Positions 1 through 6,092 are shown, numbered from the stretch's first letter. The stretch is 10,729 nucleotides of DNA from Hydrogenothermaceae bacterium (GCA_027052485.1 JALUFA010000134.1:1-10729); one strand, 5' to 3'. Notes: generated by a model not told the origin, from the sequence alone. Numbers and translations are program-made.

Positions 1-750
1 TATAATCTCGCACTTATCTATAAGAAGATAGGGAACCTCAAAAAGTATGAAGATTTATTAAAAAAGGCTATAGCGTATAACAACTACTTTTTTCCAGCAT
101 ATAGAGAGTTAATCAGATACTACATAAATGTGGGTCGATTTGAAAAGGCAAAAAATCTGATTCATCGGATGATAGCTTTAGATATAACTACTCCTGAGAT
201 TTACTACTATCTTGCCAAAATCTTTTATCTTGAAGGACACTACAAGCTCGCAGATAAGTATTTGAAAAAGTTAAGACTCATTCCGATAAAAAACCCCGAT
301 TTAAAGGTTAAAATCGCAAAACTAAAGCAAGAAATAAAAGAAAAGCTAAAAAAAGAGCAACAAAAAAGTAAAGAAACTTTATTTTCTAAGAAAAATGTTC
401 GTCAAATGTCAATAGAAAAACCAGCGCCAGCGTTTTTACCTCCACCTCCTATCATAGAGAAAAAGAGGGAAGTACCAAAACAGGAAAGCAAACCTCAGCT
501 GAAAAAAGGAAAGCTTCGTTTTATTATCCAGCTTGGAGTGTTTGAAAATCTAAAATTTGCCGAAAGCCAGATAAAAAAACTCAGACTTTACGGGTACCAT
601 CCTAAGATAAAAAAGGAAAATGGCTATTACATAGTGTATCTTGGGTACTTTAAAGATTACTACACAGCCTCTACGTTCTTTAAAAAGAAAATTAAACCGT
701 TAGGTTATAAAGGAATAGTAAAGTTTACGAGGGTAGAAGATAATGGATAA
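1..750 (+). CDS. TPR-repeat protein with C-terminal SPOR domain (5' truncated by window edge)
   Basis: The frame is open from base 1 to the TAA at 748-750, so 249 residues are visible and the true start lies upstream. A GTG at 130 is only an internal valine. The first ~100 visible residues are paired amphipathic helices with TPR-like spacing (for example YYLAKIFYLEGHYKLADKYL), as used in protein-protein scaffolds. A Lys/Glu-rich charged segment and a proline run (PAPAFLPPPP) form a linker. The last ~70 residues (bases ~514-726) look like a SPOR domain: a strand beginning RFIIQLGVF, a helix, then YYIVYLGYF and a second helix. In known families SPOR domains bind peptidoglycan stripped of stem peptides, often at division sites, so a periplasmic envelope role is likely; the membrane anchor or signal would be in the missing part. 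The gene overlaps the following glycosyltransferase by 8 bp, implying co-transcription. The domain calls are from pattern recognition; the specific function is unknown. Confidence 0.82.
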   Translation, partial: YNLALIYKKIGNLKKYEDLLKKAIAYNNYFFPAYRELIRYYINVGRFEKAKNLIHRMIALDITTPEIYYYLAKIFYLEGHYKLADKYLKKLRLIPIKNPDLKVKIAKLKQEIKEKLKKEQQKSKETLFSKKNVRQMSIEKPAPAFLPPPPIIEKKREVPKQESKPQLKKGKLRFIIQLGVFENLKFAESQIKKLRLYGYHPKIKKENGYYIVYLGYFKDYYTASTFFKKKIKPLGYKGIVKFTRVEDNG

Positions 751-1741
751 CTCTACTAAACAAAACACACAGGGAAAAGATAAAAAAGTTGACCTTTCTA
801 TTGTTATTCCAATCTACAATGAAGAGGAAAACCTGCCAATCCTTTACGAAAAACTTAAGGAAGTTTTAGACAAACTTGGAAAGAGATACGAGATTATATT
901 TGTTAACGATGGTAGTACCGATAGGTCTTGGGAGATTATTAAACAGCTTGCGGAAAAAGACCCCCACGTAGTTGGAGTAAACTTTAGAAGAAACTACGGT
1001 CAAACTGCGGCAATGTCTGCCGGTTTTGATATGGCGAGAGGAGAAGTGATAATCACTATGGATGGAGATCTACAAAACGACCCTACAGATATCCCCCGCT
1101 TACTGGAAGAGATGGATAAAGGCTACGATATAGTAAGTGGTTGGAGAAAGGACAGAAAGGATGCATTCATTAGCAGAACTTTACCATCCCGTATTGCAAA
1201 CTGGCTAATTTCTAAAGTTACTGGAGTTCATTTACACGACTATGGATGCTCCCTTAAGGCTTACAAGGCAGATGTTGCCAAAAACCTTGATTACTATGGG
1301 GAAATGCACCGCTTTTTACCGGCATTAGCAAAACCTGTTGGAGCAAAGGTTACAGAGCTACCAGTAAAGCACCATCCACGAATGTACGGAAAGTCAAAGT
1401 ACGGGATATCTAGAACTTTCAAGGTTATTCTTGACCTTTTCCTTGTTAAATTTTTGCTTGATTACAGAACAAAACCTCTCAGAGTTTTTGGAGGAACCGG
1501 TTTAATCCTATTTACTATTGGAAGTTTGATACTGCTTTACCTTGTGTTTGTAAAACTGTTTATGGGTGAAGATATCGGAAACAGACCCCTTTTAATATTT
1601 GGAACTTTATTAGTACTATCTGGAATACAGCTTATATCTACAGGTATTGTTGCCGAGCTTATAACCCGTACCTACTATGAGTCCCAGAATAAACGGCCTT
1701 ATCTGATAAAGGAAGTGGTTTCCAGCGAAGATAAGAGTTGA
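743..1741 (+). CDS. GT2 family glycosyltransferase, DPM1/GtrB-like, with two C-terminal membrane segments
   Basis: The 332-residue protein has the full family 2 GT-A core: LSIVIPIYNEEENLP (res. 18-32), the nucleotide-sugar motif VNDGSTD (54-60), RNYGQTAAMSAGF (83-95) and the metal-binding MDGDLQNDP (106-114, D107/D109). DIVSGWRKDR and HHPRMYGKSKYG follow, as in polyprenyl-phosphate mannosyl/glucosyl transferases. Two hydrophobic stretches (~248-272 and ~282-306) anchor it to the membrane, as in GtrB/ArnC-type enzymes. The expected reaction is transfer of a sugar from a nucleotide donor to undecaprenyl phosphate on the cytoplasmic face; the sugar cannot be read from the sequence. The ATG at 743 lies inside the end of the preceding gene, with GAGGG at 729-733 as ribosome binding site. 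Its stop overlaps the next start by 4 bp, so it is probably coupled to the downstream membrane protein, a plausible partner for lipid-linked sugar handling. Confidence 0.9.
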   Translation: MDNSTKQNTQGKDKKVDLSIVIPIYNEEENLPILYEKLKEVLDKLGKRYEIIFVNDGSTDRSWEIIKQLAEKDPHVVGVNFRRNYGQTAAMSAGFDMARGEVIITMDGDLQNDPTDIPRLLEEMDKGYDIVSGWRKDRKDAFISRTLPSRIANWLISKVTGVHLHDYGCSLKAYKADVAKNLDYYGEMHRFLPALAKPVGAKVTELPVKHHPRMYGKSKYGISRTFKVILDLFLVKFLLDYRTKPLRVFGGTGLILFTIGSLILLYLVFVKLFMGEDIGNRPLLIFGTLLVLSGIQLISTGIVAELITRTYYESQNKRPYLIKEVVSSEDKS

Positions 1742-2616
1742 AGAAACTCATAAAACTTTTTGAGCTTGTTGTTTCTCTCCTTATCTCTGGAGGTTTTATA
1801 TACCTGTTTTACAGGGTTATAGGCTTTGATACTTTAGCTAAATTTTTCCACTCCTTAAATCCTGTAAATATACTGGTTGCGTTTGTTTTGTATCTGTTAA
1901 GCTATATAACCCGTACAGTCCGATGGCGTTTAACCTTAAAGATAAAAGATTTTTTCGTTCTTTTTAAACTCACAGTTTATAACACAGTGTTTAACATTTT
2001 TTTACCTTTTAGAACTGGTGAGTTTTCCTTTTTCTATATGCTAAAAAAGCAGGGGTACTCTCTAGCAGAAAGTCTAACAAGCTTTTTCACAGTTAGGATT
2101 TTTGATGCATACGCACTTTTAGTTGTTTTTGGGTTTGCCTTTTTATTGTTAAAGTTTGGAGCTTCCCTTGCTTTGCTGTTTTTCTTACTTTCTCCTGTTG
2201 GGATATTCTTTTTGGCTTACATAAGTAAGTTTATCAAACTTAAAAAACTTCAAGAGTTTAGGCAAGAAGCTTTACATACCAAAAATATAATAATCTTATA
2301 CGTTCTTTCAGTTTTAACATTAATACTCAAATTTTCTGCGTTTTATTTAATTTTACCTAGAGGAGTAAATCTTTCGTTCAGTGAGCTCTTGTTTGCTGCT
2401 GCCGCCGGTGATCTTACAACGATACTTCCTATACATGGTATTGCTGGAATAGGAACCTATGAAGGTGGGTTTGCTGGAGTGTTAATACTTCTTGGAGTAG
2501 ATAAAAAACTTGCTTTACTGGCCTCTGTTTTCGTTCACCTATTTATACTTCTTGCTTCAGCTATTTTGGCTGCTGTAGTTAAGATTGTAGACCTTTTTTA
2601 CCGTCCAAAGGCTTGA
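1738..2616 (+). CDS. Multi-pass membrane protein, UPF0104 / LPG-synthase-TM (AglD/YbhN-like) family
   Basis: This 292-residue protein is mostly hydrophobic, with roughly seven to eight spans. It carries hallmarks of the lysylphosphatidylglycerol-synthase transmembrane family: FLPFRTGEF (res. 88-96), VRIFDAYAL (119-127) and LPIHGIAGIGTYEGG (230-244), comparable to the family's 'PaRlGE', 'eRllD' and 'P.s.GglGv.Ea' motifs. There is no soluble aminoacyl-transfer domain, so it is not a complete MprF. Such stand-alone members often neighbour GT2 glycosyltransferases and are proposed to act in lipid-linked sugar transfer or flipping. The start is TTG at 1738: an in-frame TAA lies at 1732-1734, and no ATG follows until far inside the first membrane-rich region. 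The TTG overlaps the stop of the upstream gene (TTGA), indicating translational coupling, because the local ribosome site (AAGATAAGAG) is weak. Its last 19 bp overlap the end of the convergent gene. Family membership is fairly sure; the substrate is not. Confidence 0.82.
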   Translation: MKKLIKLFELVVSLLISGGFIYLFYRVIGFDTLAKFFHSLNPVNILVAFVLYLLSYITRTVRWRLTLKIKDFFVLFKLTVYNTVFNIFLPFRTGEFSFFYMLKKQGYSLAESLTSFFTVRIFDAYALLVVFGFAFLLLKFGASLALLFFLLSPVGIFFLAYISKFIKLKKLQEFRQEALHTKNIIILYVLSVLTLILKFSAFYLILPRGVNLSFSELLFAAAAGDLTTILPIHGIAGIGTYEGGFAGVLILLGVDKKLALLASVFVHLFILLASAILAAVVKIVDLFYRPKA

Positions 2617-3398
2617 TCTATCTTTTCTTTTATCAGTTTTGCCGTAATGTTTGCAATGTAATCTTTAAGGTCTGTCTTTAAGCTGTAAATAATCTCATCT
2701 TCAACCTGTTTAAAAACAGTTCTTTTTACTTCAACTCTAATTTCTTCGGCTATACTCTCAAGCTCTTTTGTAAGTCTTTTTATAAATTCTTTTTTCGCAG
2801 CTTCTACAAACTCTTTGATTTCCTGACTTTCTAGCATCTGGTTAACAAGCTTTTCTACAGTTAGAGTTATAATCAGGTCTTTTATCTCTCTTTTATCAAG
2901 TTCTATACAGAGTTTATCTATAGGAAGCTCTTGAGTTTGTTTTGGCTTTGTTTTTGGTGGTTCTTGTAAGCTTGGAATATCTTCTTGTAGTTGTTCCACT
3001 TCTTTAGGTGCGATTGCAGGAGGTTCTTTTTCTTCCTTTTCTGAAAAAGCCTTTTCCGTTTTTAGTATATCCTCAATCAGGTCTTCTATCTGGCTTTCTT
3101 TTTTGTAAAAATCTATATTTGATACGTTTTCAAGTTCATCCAGTACTAAAGGTTGTTCTTCTGAGTATAAAACCTTAAAAATCTTATCTTTAACTTTATC
3201 TCTAGAGAGGAGAAACTTTAAGTCGTCAAAAGCAAAGTCTCCAGCTGACGCATCGTACACTATGTATGTGGGGTTAAACTCTTCTATCTCTTTTAGCATT
3301 GAGATGCTATCTATATATATCCTTACGTTATCTTCACCAAAGGTGTTTCTGAAGATTTCGGCTATGTTTGGGTCAAAAGAGATTACGGCAATTTTCAT
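2598..3398 (-). CDS. Protein with receiver-like N-terminus, acidic linker and long helical C-terminus; function unknown
   Basis: There are 266 residues and no clear named family. Residues 1-113 alternate strands and helices like a response-regulator receiver domain. MKIAVISFDPN ends in D9 where the acidic pocket would be, YIVYDAS puts D49 at the phosphoacceptor position, KVLYSEE offers S79, and IDFYKKES offers K99/K100. The usual double acidic pair is reduced to one Asp, so phosphorylation is uncertain. Residues ~116-160 form a Glu/Pro-rich, probably disordered linker (PPAIAPKE, PPKTKPKQ). Residues ~163-266 are almost continuous amphipathic helix without a DNA-binding, GGDEF or kinase motif, suggesting oligomerisation or scaffold binding. 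The start has AGGGGA at 3405-3410 six bases upstream. It diverges from the SPOUT methyltransferase gene and its 3' end overlaps the convergent membrane-protein gene by 19 bp. Alternatives are a degenerate pseudo-receiver or another flavodoxin-like fold. Confidence 0.7.
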   Translation of the reverse strand: MKIAVISFDPNIAEIFRNTFGEDNVRIYIDSISMLKEIEEFNPTYIVYDASAGDFAFDDLKFLLSRDKVKDKIFKVLYSEEQPLVLDELENVSNIDFYKKESQIEDLIEDILKTEKAFSEKEEKEPPAIAPKEVEQLQEDIPSLQEPPKTKPKQTQELPIDKLCIELDKREIKDLIITLTVEKLVNQMLESQEIKEFVEAAKKEFIKRLTKELESIAEEIRVEVKRTVFKQVEDEIIYSLKTDLKDYIANITAKLIKEKIDQAFGR

Positions 3399-3402
3399 AC
3401 TA

Positions 3403-3500
3403 TTTCCCCTTTTTAGTCCATTCTTAACAAAATTTTAACATTTTGTTTTGTAGTTTATATTAAAATAACTTTCCTAAAAATAGGTTTTCAGGAGAGAAGT
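3403..3500. promoter_or_regulatory. Divergent intergenic regulatory region with TTAACA direct repeats and an 8-bp inverted repeat
   Basis: This is the only space between two divergent genes, so promoters for both should lie here. Two exact TTAACA copies (3424-3429 and 3435-3440) are 11 bp apart, one helical turn, a layout typical of OmpR/PhoB-class regulator sites. Overlapping them is a perfect inverted repeat, AACAAAAT (3426-3433) and ATTTTGTT (3440-3447). For the plus-strand gene, TTAACA at 3435-3440 followed 17 bp later by TATTAA at 3458-3463 is a reasonable -35/-10 pair. AGGAGAG at 3490-3496 is the ribosome binding site for the TTG at 3501. No convincing minus-strand -10/-35 pair was found. 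The region is AT-rich, so some of these matches may be chance. Confidence 0.4.
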
Positions 3501-4070
3501 TTGAAAAACGACCACGTTTACATATCTGTTTTACACTATCCAGCTTTAAATAAAAATGGTAAATGGATAGTTACGTCGTTTACGACACTGGACTTTCATG
3601 ATATAGCCCGTCCGGCGAGAACTTACGAACTTGGGGGATACTTTATCGTTCAACCTTTAGAAGCCCAGCAGTTTGTAATACAGGAACAGATAAAGTACTG
3701 GAGAGAAGGTTTTGGAAGTAAGTTTAACCCTATAAGGTCTGAAGCTGGAAACCTTGTAAGGCTTGCAACTTCGTTAACAGAAGTTATAGAGGAAATAGAA
3801 AAAGAAAAAGGCCAAAAGCCAAAACTTATCGCAACGTCTGCAAAAAGATACCCTCAAACTGTATCCTATAAGGAAATGAGAGAAGAACTTGAGTCTGATA
3901 AGAGCCCTCACCTGATACTAATGGGTACAGGATGGGGAATGCCTGAAGAGCTAGTTGAAAGTTGTGATTACATTCTTGAGCCAATCCTTGGTCCCGGAGA
4001 TTGGAACCATCTATCCGTTAGAAATGCATCGGCGATAATCCTTGACAGACTTTTTGGGATAAACAGGTAA
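3501..4070 (+). CDS. SPOUT-superfamily SAM-dependent RNA methyltransferase (PF09936-like, TrmD-related)
   Basis: The 189-residue protein matches, by recognition, the stand-alone TrmD-related SPOUT methyltransferase group known from Aquifex and Thermotoga and found fused to TrmD in some deltaproteobacteria. Diagnostic segments are HYPALNKNGKWIVTS, TTLDFHDIARPARTYELGGY (res. 29-46), then TSAKRYP (112-118). The C-terminal knot region is LILMGTGWGMPEEL (138-151), followed by ILEPILGPGDWNHLSVRNAS (158-177), which would form the trefoil-knot SAM pocket. It is expected to methylate RNA in the cytoplasm; the target nucleotide is not established from this sequence. The start is TTG at 3501, supported by AGGAGAG at 3490-3496 at good spacing and the absence of a nearby ATG. 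Only one base separates its stop from the mraY ATG, so the two are almost certainly co-transcribed. Confidence 0.85.
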   Translation: MKNDHVYISVLHYPALNKNGKWIVTSFTTLDFHDIARPARTYELGGYFIVQPLEAQQFVIQEQIKYWREGFGSKFNPIRSEAGNLVRLATSLTEVIEEIEKEKGQKPKLIATSAKRYPQTVSYKEMREELESDKSPHLILMGTGWGMPEELVESCDYILEPILGPGDWNHLSVRNASAIILDRLFGINR

Positions 4071-4071
4071 A

Positions 4072-5136
4072 ATGCTTTACTACTTACTGTATCAAGTCTT
4101 AGATATAAATGTGTTTAAGTACATCACCCTTAGGGGATTTTTCTCCCTATTTACGGCGTTTTTTGTATCTGTATTGATAGGGCCTTACATCATAAACCTG
4201 TTAAAAACCTTTCAGAGCAAAGCCGGAGGGTACATAAGGGAGTACACTCCAGAAACCCACAGCCAGAAAAAGTACGTTCCTACCATGGGGGGAGTTCTTA
4301 TAATTTTATCGGTGCTTGTGTCTGTTTTACTCTGGTGTAGGTTGGATAACCCTTTTGTTTTGATTTTAATCTTTACCCTCATCACCTTTGGGATTATTGG
4401 AGCATTGGATGATTATCTAAAGATAAAGTACAAGTCTGGATTAAGCTCAAAAAGCAAGTTCTTTATGCAAATCTCTGCAGCTGTGGTTATTGCTTCGTTT
4501 TTCATGATAATTGGTTTTGATACACATCTGTACTTTCCTGTTTTTAAAGAGCTATCAATAAATCTTGGGCTACTTTTTATTCCTTGGGCTGTGTTTATCA
4601 TTGTAGGTACGTCTAACGCGGTAAACCTTACAGACGGTCTTGATGGGCTTGCCATAGGGCCTGCTATGATTGTCACGCTAACCTTTGTTATTATTGCCTA
4701 TGTGGTAGGACACAAAGAGCTTGCCGCTTATCTACACCTTCCCCATATTGCCGGTACAGGTGAAGTATCCGTTTTCTTGATGGCTCTTCTTGGAGCTGGG
4801 CTTGGTTTCTTATGGTTTAACTCTTTCCCTGCCGAGATGTTTATGGGAGATGCCGGTTCTCTGTCTATTGGTGCTGTTCTTGGGACTGTTGCACTTATTA
4901 CTAAGCAGGAGTTCTTACTTGCCATTGTTGGTGGAGTGTTCGTTTGGGAGACATTATCAGTTATCTTACAGGTTCTTTACTTTAAGGCAACTGGTGGTAA
5001 GCGGATATTTTTACGGGCACCTATTCACCACCACTATGAGCTAAAAGGTATTCCTGAGCCAAAAATCGTCGTTCGTATATGGATTTCATCAATCCTTCTT
5101 GCAATATTAGCCCTTGCTTTAATCAAGATTAGGTAG
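4072..5136 (+). CDS. mraY: Phospho-N-acetylmuramoyl-pentapeptide-transferase (lipid I synthase)
   Basis: MraY transfers phospho-MurNAc-pentapeptide from the UDP precursor to undecaprenyl phosphate, giving lipid I, the first membrane step of peptidoglycan synthesis. The 354 residues are polytopic (about ten spans) and of normal length. All family signatures are present: a THSQKKYVPTMGG loop (res. 62-74; usually H..K.GTPTMGG), ALDDY with D113/D114, NAVNLTDGLDGLA (182-194), FNSFPAEMFMGDAGSLSIG (249-267, D260) and the APIHHHYE box (H319-H321). The acidic residues sit about four positions earlier than those recorded for Aquifex aeolicus MraY (D117, D118, D265), consistent with a close relative. 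ATG 4072 follows the previous stop by one base, with only a weak AGG upstream, suggesting translational coupling. It is not embedded in a mur/fts cluster here; its neighbours are an RNA methyltransferase and a small membrane protein. Confidence 0.97.
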   Translation: MLYYLLYQVLDINVFKYITLRGFFSLFTAFFVSVLIGPYIINLLKTFQSKAGGYIREYTPETHSQKKYVPTMGGVLIILSVLVSVLLWCRLDNPFVLILIFTLITFGIIGALDDYLKIKYKSGLSSKSKFFMQISAAVVIASFFMIIGFDTHLYFPVFKELSINLGLLFIPWAVFIIVGTSNAVNLTDGLDGLAIGPAMIVTLTFVIIAYVVGHKELAAYLHLPHIAGTGEVSVFLMALLGAGLGFLWFNSFPAEMFMGDAGSLSIGAVLGTVALITKQEFLLAIVGGVFVWETLSVILQVLYFKATGGKRIFLRAPIHHHYELKGIPEPKIVVRIWISSILLAILALALIKIR

Positions 5137-5142
5137 TACTAT

Positions 5143-5155
5143 TCGTTTAAAACGA
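5143..5155. repeat. Perfect inverted repeat upstream of the small membrane-protein gene
   Basis: TCGTTT, a single A, then AAACGA form a 6-bp perfect inverted repeat in the 35-base gap between mraY and the 68-codon gene, just before its ribosome binding site. It could be a small operator or mark an RNA end. A one-base spacer cannot form a good hairpin loop unless inner pairs open, so a protein-binding site is more likely than a terminator. Chance occurrence is possible. Confidence 0.3.
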
Positions 5156-5171
5156 GGTAGGGAGGTAAAAA

Positions 5172-5378
5172 ATGGAAAACCAACCTGATTTTAGCCATCT
5201 TGACAAGTGTGACCCTTACTCTTCCTTTGGAGTTTTCTGTAATGCTGACTCTTTTATAGAAGGTATCATCATTATTGTTGGAGTACTTGCGCTATTAGCT
5301 TTATCTATATGGTTTGTAAGGAAGAATGAAGAAGCAAACAGAGAAAGACATAAAAAATTTGAAAAAAGCAATCAGTGA
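5172..5378 (+). CDS. Small single-span membrane protein with two N-terminal cysteines; function unknown
   Basis: This is a 68-residue protein I do not recognise. Its reality is supported by a strong ribosome binding site (GGAGGT at 5161-5166, five bases before the ATG) and by its ordered layout. An acidic/polar N-terminus carries C13 and C23. A hydrophobic span follows (res. ~30-48, IEGIIIIVGVLALLALSIWF), then a basic tail (RKNEEANRERHKKFEK). The positive-inside rule places the N-terminus and both cysteines outside the cytoplasmic membrane and the tail in the cytoplasm. There is no cleavable signal. It lies 35 bp after mraY, probably in the same transcript, and overlaps the end of the convergent cytochrome gene by 7 bp. 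The size and one-span layout resemble small accessory subunits of respiratory or cell-wall complexes, but no homology is claimed. Confidence 0.7.
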   Translation: MENQPDFSHLDKCDPYSSFGVFCNADSFIEGIIIIVGVLALLALSIWFVRKNEEANRERHKKFEKSNQ

Positions 5379-5725
5379 AACTCAGACCATAGGTCTATAT
5401 ACTCATCATCTGTATGTTTTTTCTTTTCTTTGGCTGCTTTTGCTCCTTCCTTTAGTATGTACTGGGCTATCTTCTTTGCCTGTGAAAATGGAATTTTAAA
5501 CGGGGGCATAAAAGACGGTGGATTTATAATAATACGAGCGACTCTCTCTACTGCCCTTTCTGAGGTACCATACTTTTTTGCTATCTCTGCAAAGGATGGC
5601 CCCGTTCTCTTTTGTGAGAAATCATGACAGGAAAGACAGTTGTACTTTTGAACTAGATAAGCCCCTTTATCGGCTGCATAGGAAAGAGTATACAAAGATA
5701 GTAAAGTGAAGAAAAATTTTTTCAT
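5372..5725 (-). CDS. Secreted class I c-type cytochrome with charged C-terminal tail
   Basis: The 117-residue protein begins with a Sec signal (MKKFFFTLLSLYTLSYA, cleavage near residue 17). The mature part starts ADKGAYLVQKYNCLSCH, giving one CXXCH haem-attachment site (C30, C33, H34). The probable distal haem ligand is M73 in SFMPPF, and the final helix IAQYILKEG completes a short class I cytochrome c fold. It is expected to carry electrons in the periplasm; its partners are unknown. Unusually, about 25 charged residues (KAAKEKKKHTDDEYIDLWSEFH) extend past the usual C-terminal helix, possibly a docking tail. It lies 30 bp downstream of another cytochrome gene, with a hairpin in the gap whose 3' arm contains the only ribosome-site candidate (G6 at 5733-5738). 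Its 3' end overlaps the small membrane-protein gene by 7 bp. Confidence 0.88.
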   Translation of the reverse strand: MKKFFFTLLSLYTLSYAADKGAYLVQKYNCLSCHDFSQKRTGPSFAEIAKKYGTSERAVERVARIIINPPSFMPPFKIPFSQAKKIAQYILKEGAKAAKEKKKHTDDEYIDLWSEFH

Positions 5726-5730
5726 TTAAA

Positions 5731-5748
5731 AGCCCCCCAGAGGAGGCT
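5731..5748 (-). terminator. Hairpin between the two cytochrome genes: terminator/attenuator or ribosome-site mask
   Basis: Read on the minus strand, AGCCTCC - TCTG - GGGGGCT forms a 7-bp GC-rich stem (one G-T wobble) with a four-base loop, followed by TTT to give a short T run. It begins 8 bases after the upstream cytochrome stop and ends five bases before the next ATG. The plus-strand reading has a C/A mismatch, so the minus orientation fits better. The short T run makes termination partial at best. The G run in the 3' arm is also the only Shine-Dalgarno candidate for the downstream cytochrome. Confidence 0.5.
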
Positions 5749-5755
5749 AGAAGAT

Positions 5756-6079
5756 TTACTTGTGGCTTAAAATAAAGTCAGCTAACGCTTCTAACTGGTC
5801 TTGTGGTAATGCTTTGGTTGCGTTTAGCTGAGGCATCATAATAGCAAACTTAGCAGGGTCTACTTTTGGTTTGCCTTGACCTTTTAGGAATTTTATAAGC
5901 TCGTCTTTATGTCCTGCATAAGCTTGAGCTATTTTCTTTAAAGAAGGTCCTACAGTATCAACAGTTGGGTTGTGGCATCCAGCACATCCCTTAGATTGGA
6001 AAATTTGTTGTCCGTTTGCTGCTAATGCAGAACCTGCTACTACTGCAGCTCCAGCTATAACTGCTACTAGTTTTTTCAT
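5756..6079 (-). CDS. Small secreted class I cytochrome c (c-555/c-552 type)
   Basis: From ATG 6079 this is a 107-residue precursor: signal peptide MKKLVAVIAGAAVVAGSALA (1-20, AxA-type cleavage), then a mature ~87-residue cytochrome beginning ANGQQIF. CAGCH (C32, C35, H36) binds haem covalently, and MMPQLNA provides the axial methionine (M81 or M82). LEALADFILSHK is the closing helix. The size and layout are those of soluble periplasmic cytochromes such as Aquifex c-555, which carry electrons between sulfur-oxidation or bc1 complexes and terminal oxidase; the particular partners here are inferred. The frame extends to an ATG at 6094, but GGAGGT (6087-6092, complement) overlaps that codon and lies seven bases before ATG 6079, so the shorter start with a clean signal peptide is preferred. 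It is divergent from hemE and probably leads the two-cytochrome transcript. Confidence 0.93.
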   Translation of the reverse strand: MKKLVAVIAGAAVVAGSALAANGQQIFQSKGCAGCHNPTVDTVGPSLKKIAQAYAGHKDELIKFLKGQGKPKVDPAKFAIMMPQLNATKALPQDQLEALADFILSHK

Positions 6080-6086
6080 CTTAGCT

Positions 6087-6092
6087 ACCTCC
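6087..6092 (-). promoter_or_regulatory. Ribosome binding site that fixes the cytochrome c start
   Basis: GGAGGT on the minus strand lies seven bases upstream of ATG 6079 and overlaps the alternative in-frame ATG at 6094. A ribosome bound here initiates at 6079, so the five extra residues (MEVAK) of the longer reading are unlikely to be made. Confidence 0.8.

Noticed and set aside
130..132. GTG at 130 as the start of the SPOR/TPR protein
   Set aside because: The frame is open back to base 1 with TPR-like helices continuing upstream, so the gene begins outside the window.
1738..2616. Calling the membrane protein MprF (lysyl-phosphatidylglycerol synthase)
   Set aside because: It has only the membrane part; the cytoplasmic aminoacyl-transfer domain needed for MprF is absent.
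4413..5044. Open frames inside mraY on both strands (65-87 codons)
   Set aside because: They lie fully within the conserved mraY coding sequence and lack start signals.
5430..5627. A 65-codon plus-strand frame opposite the second cytochrome gene
   Set aside because: The minus strand has a signal peptide and CXXCH motif; the plus frame is a shadow without a ribosome site.
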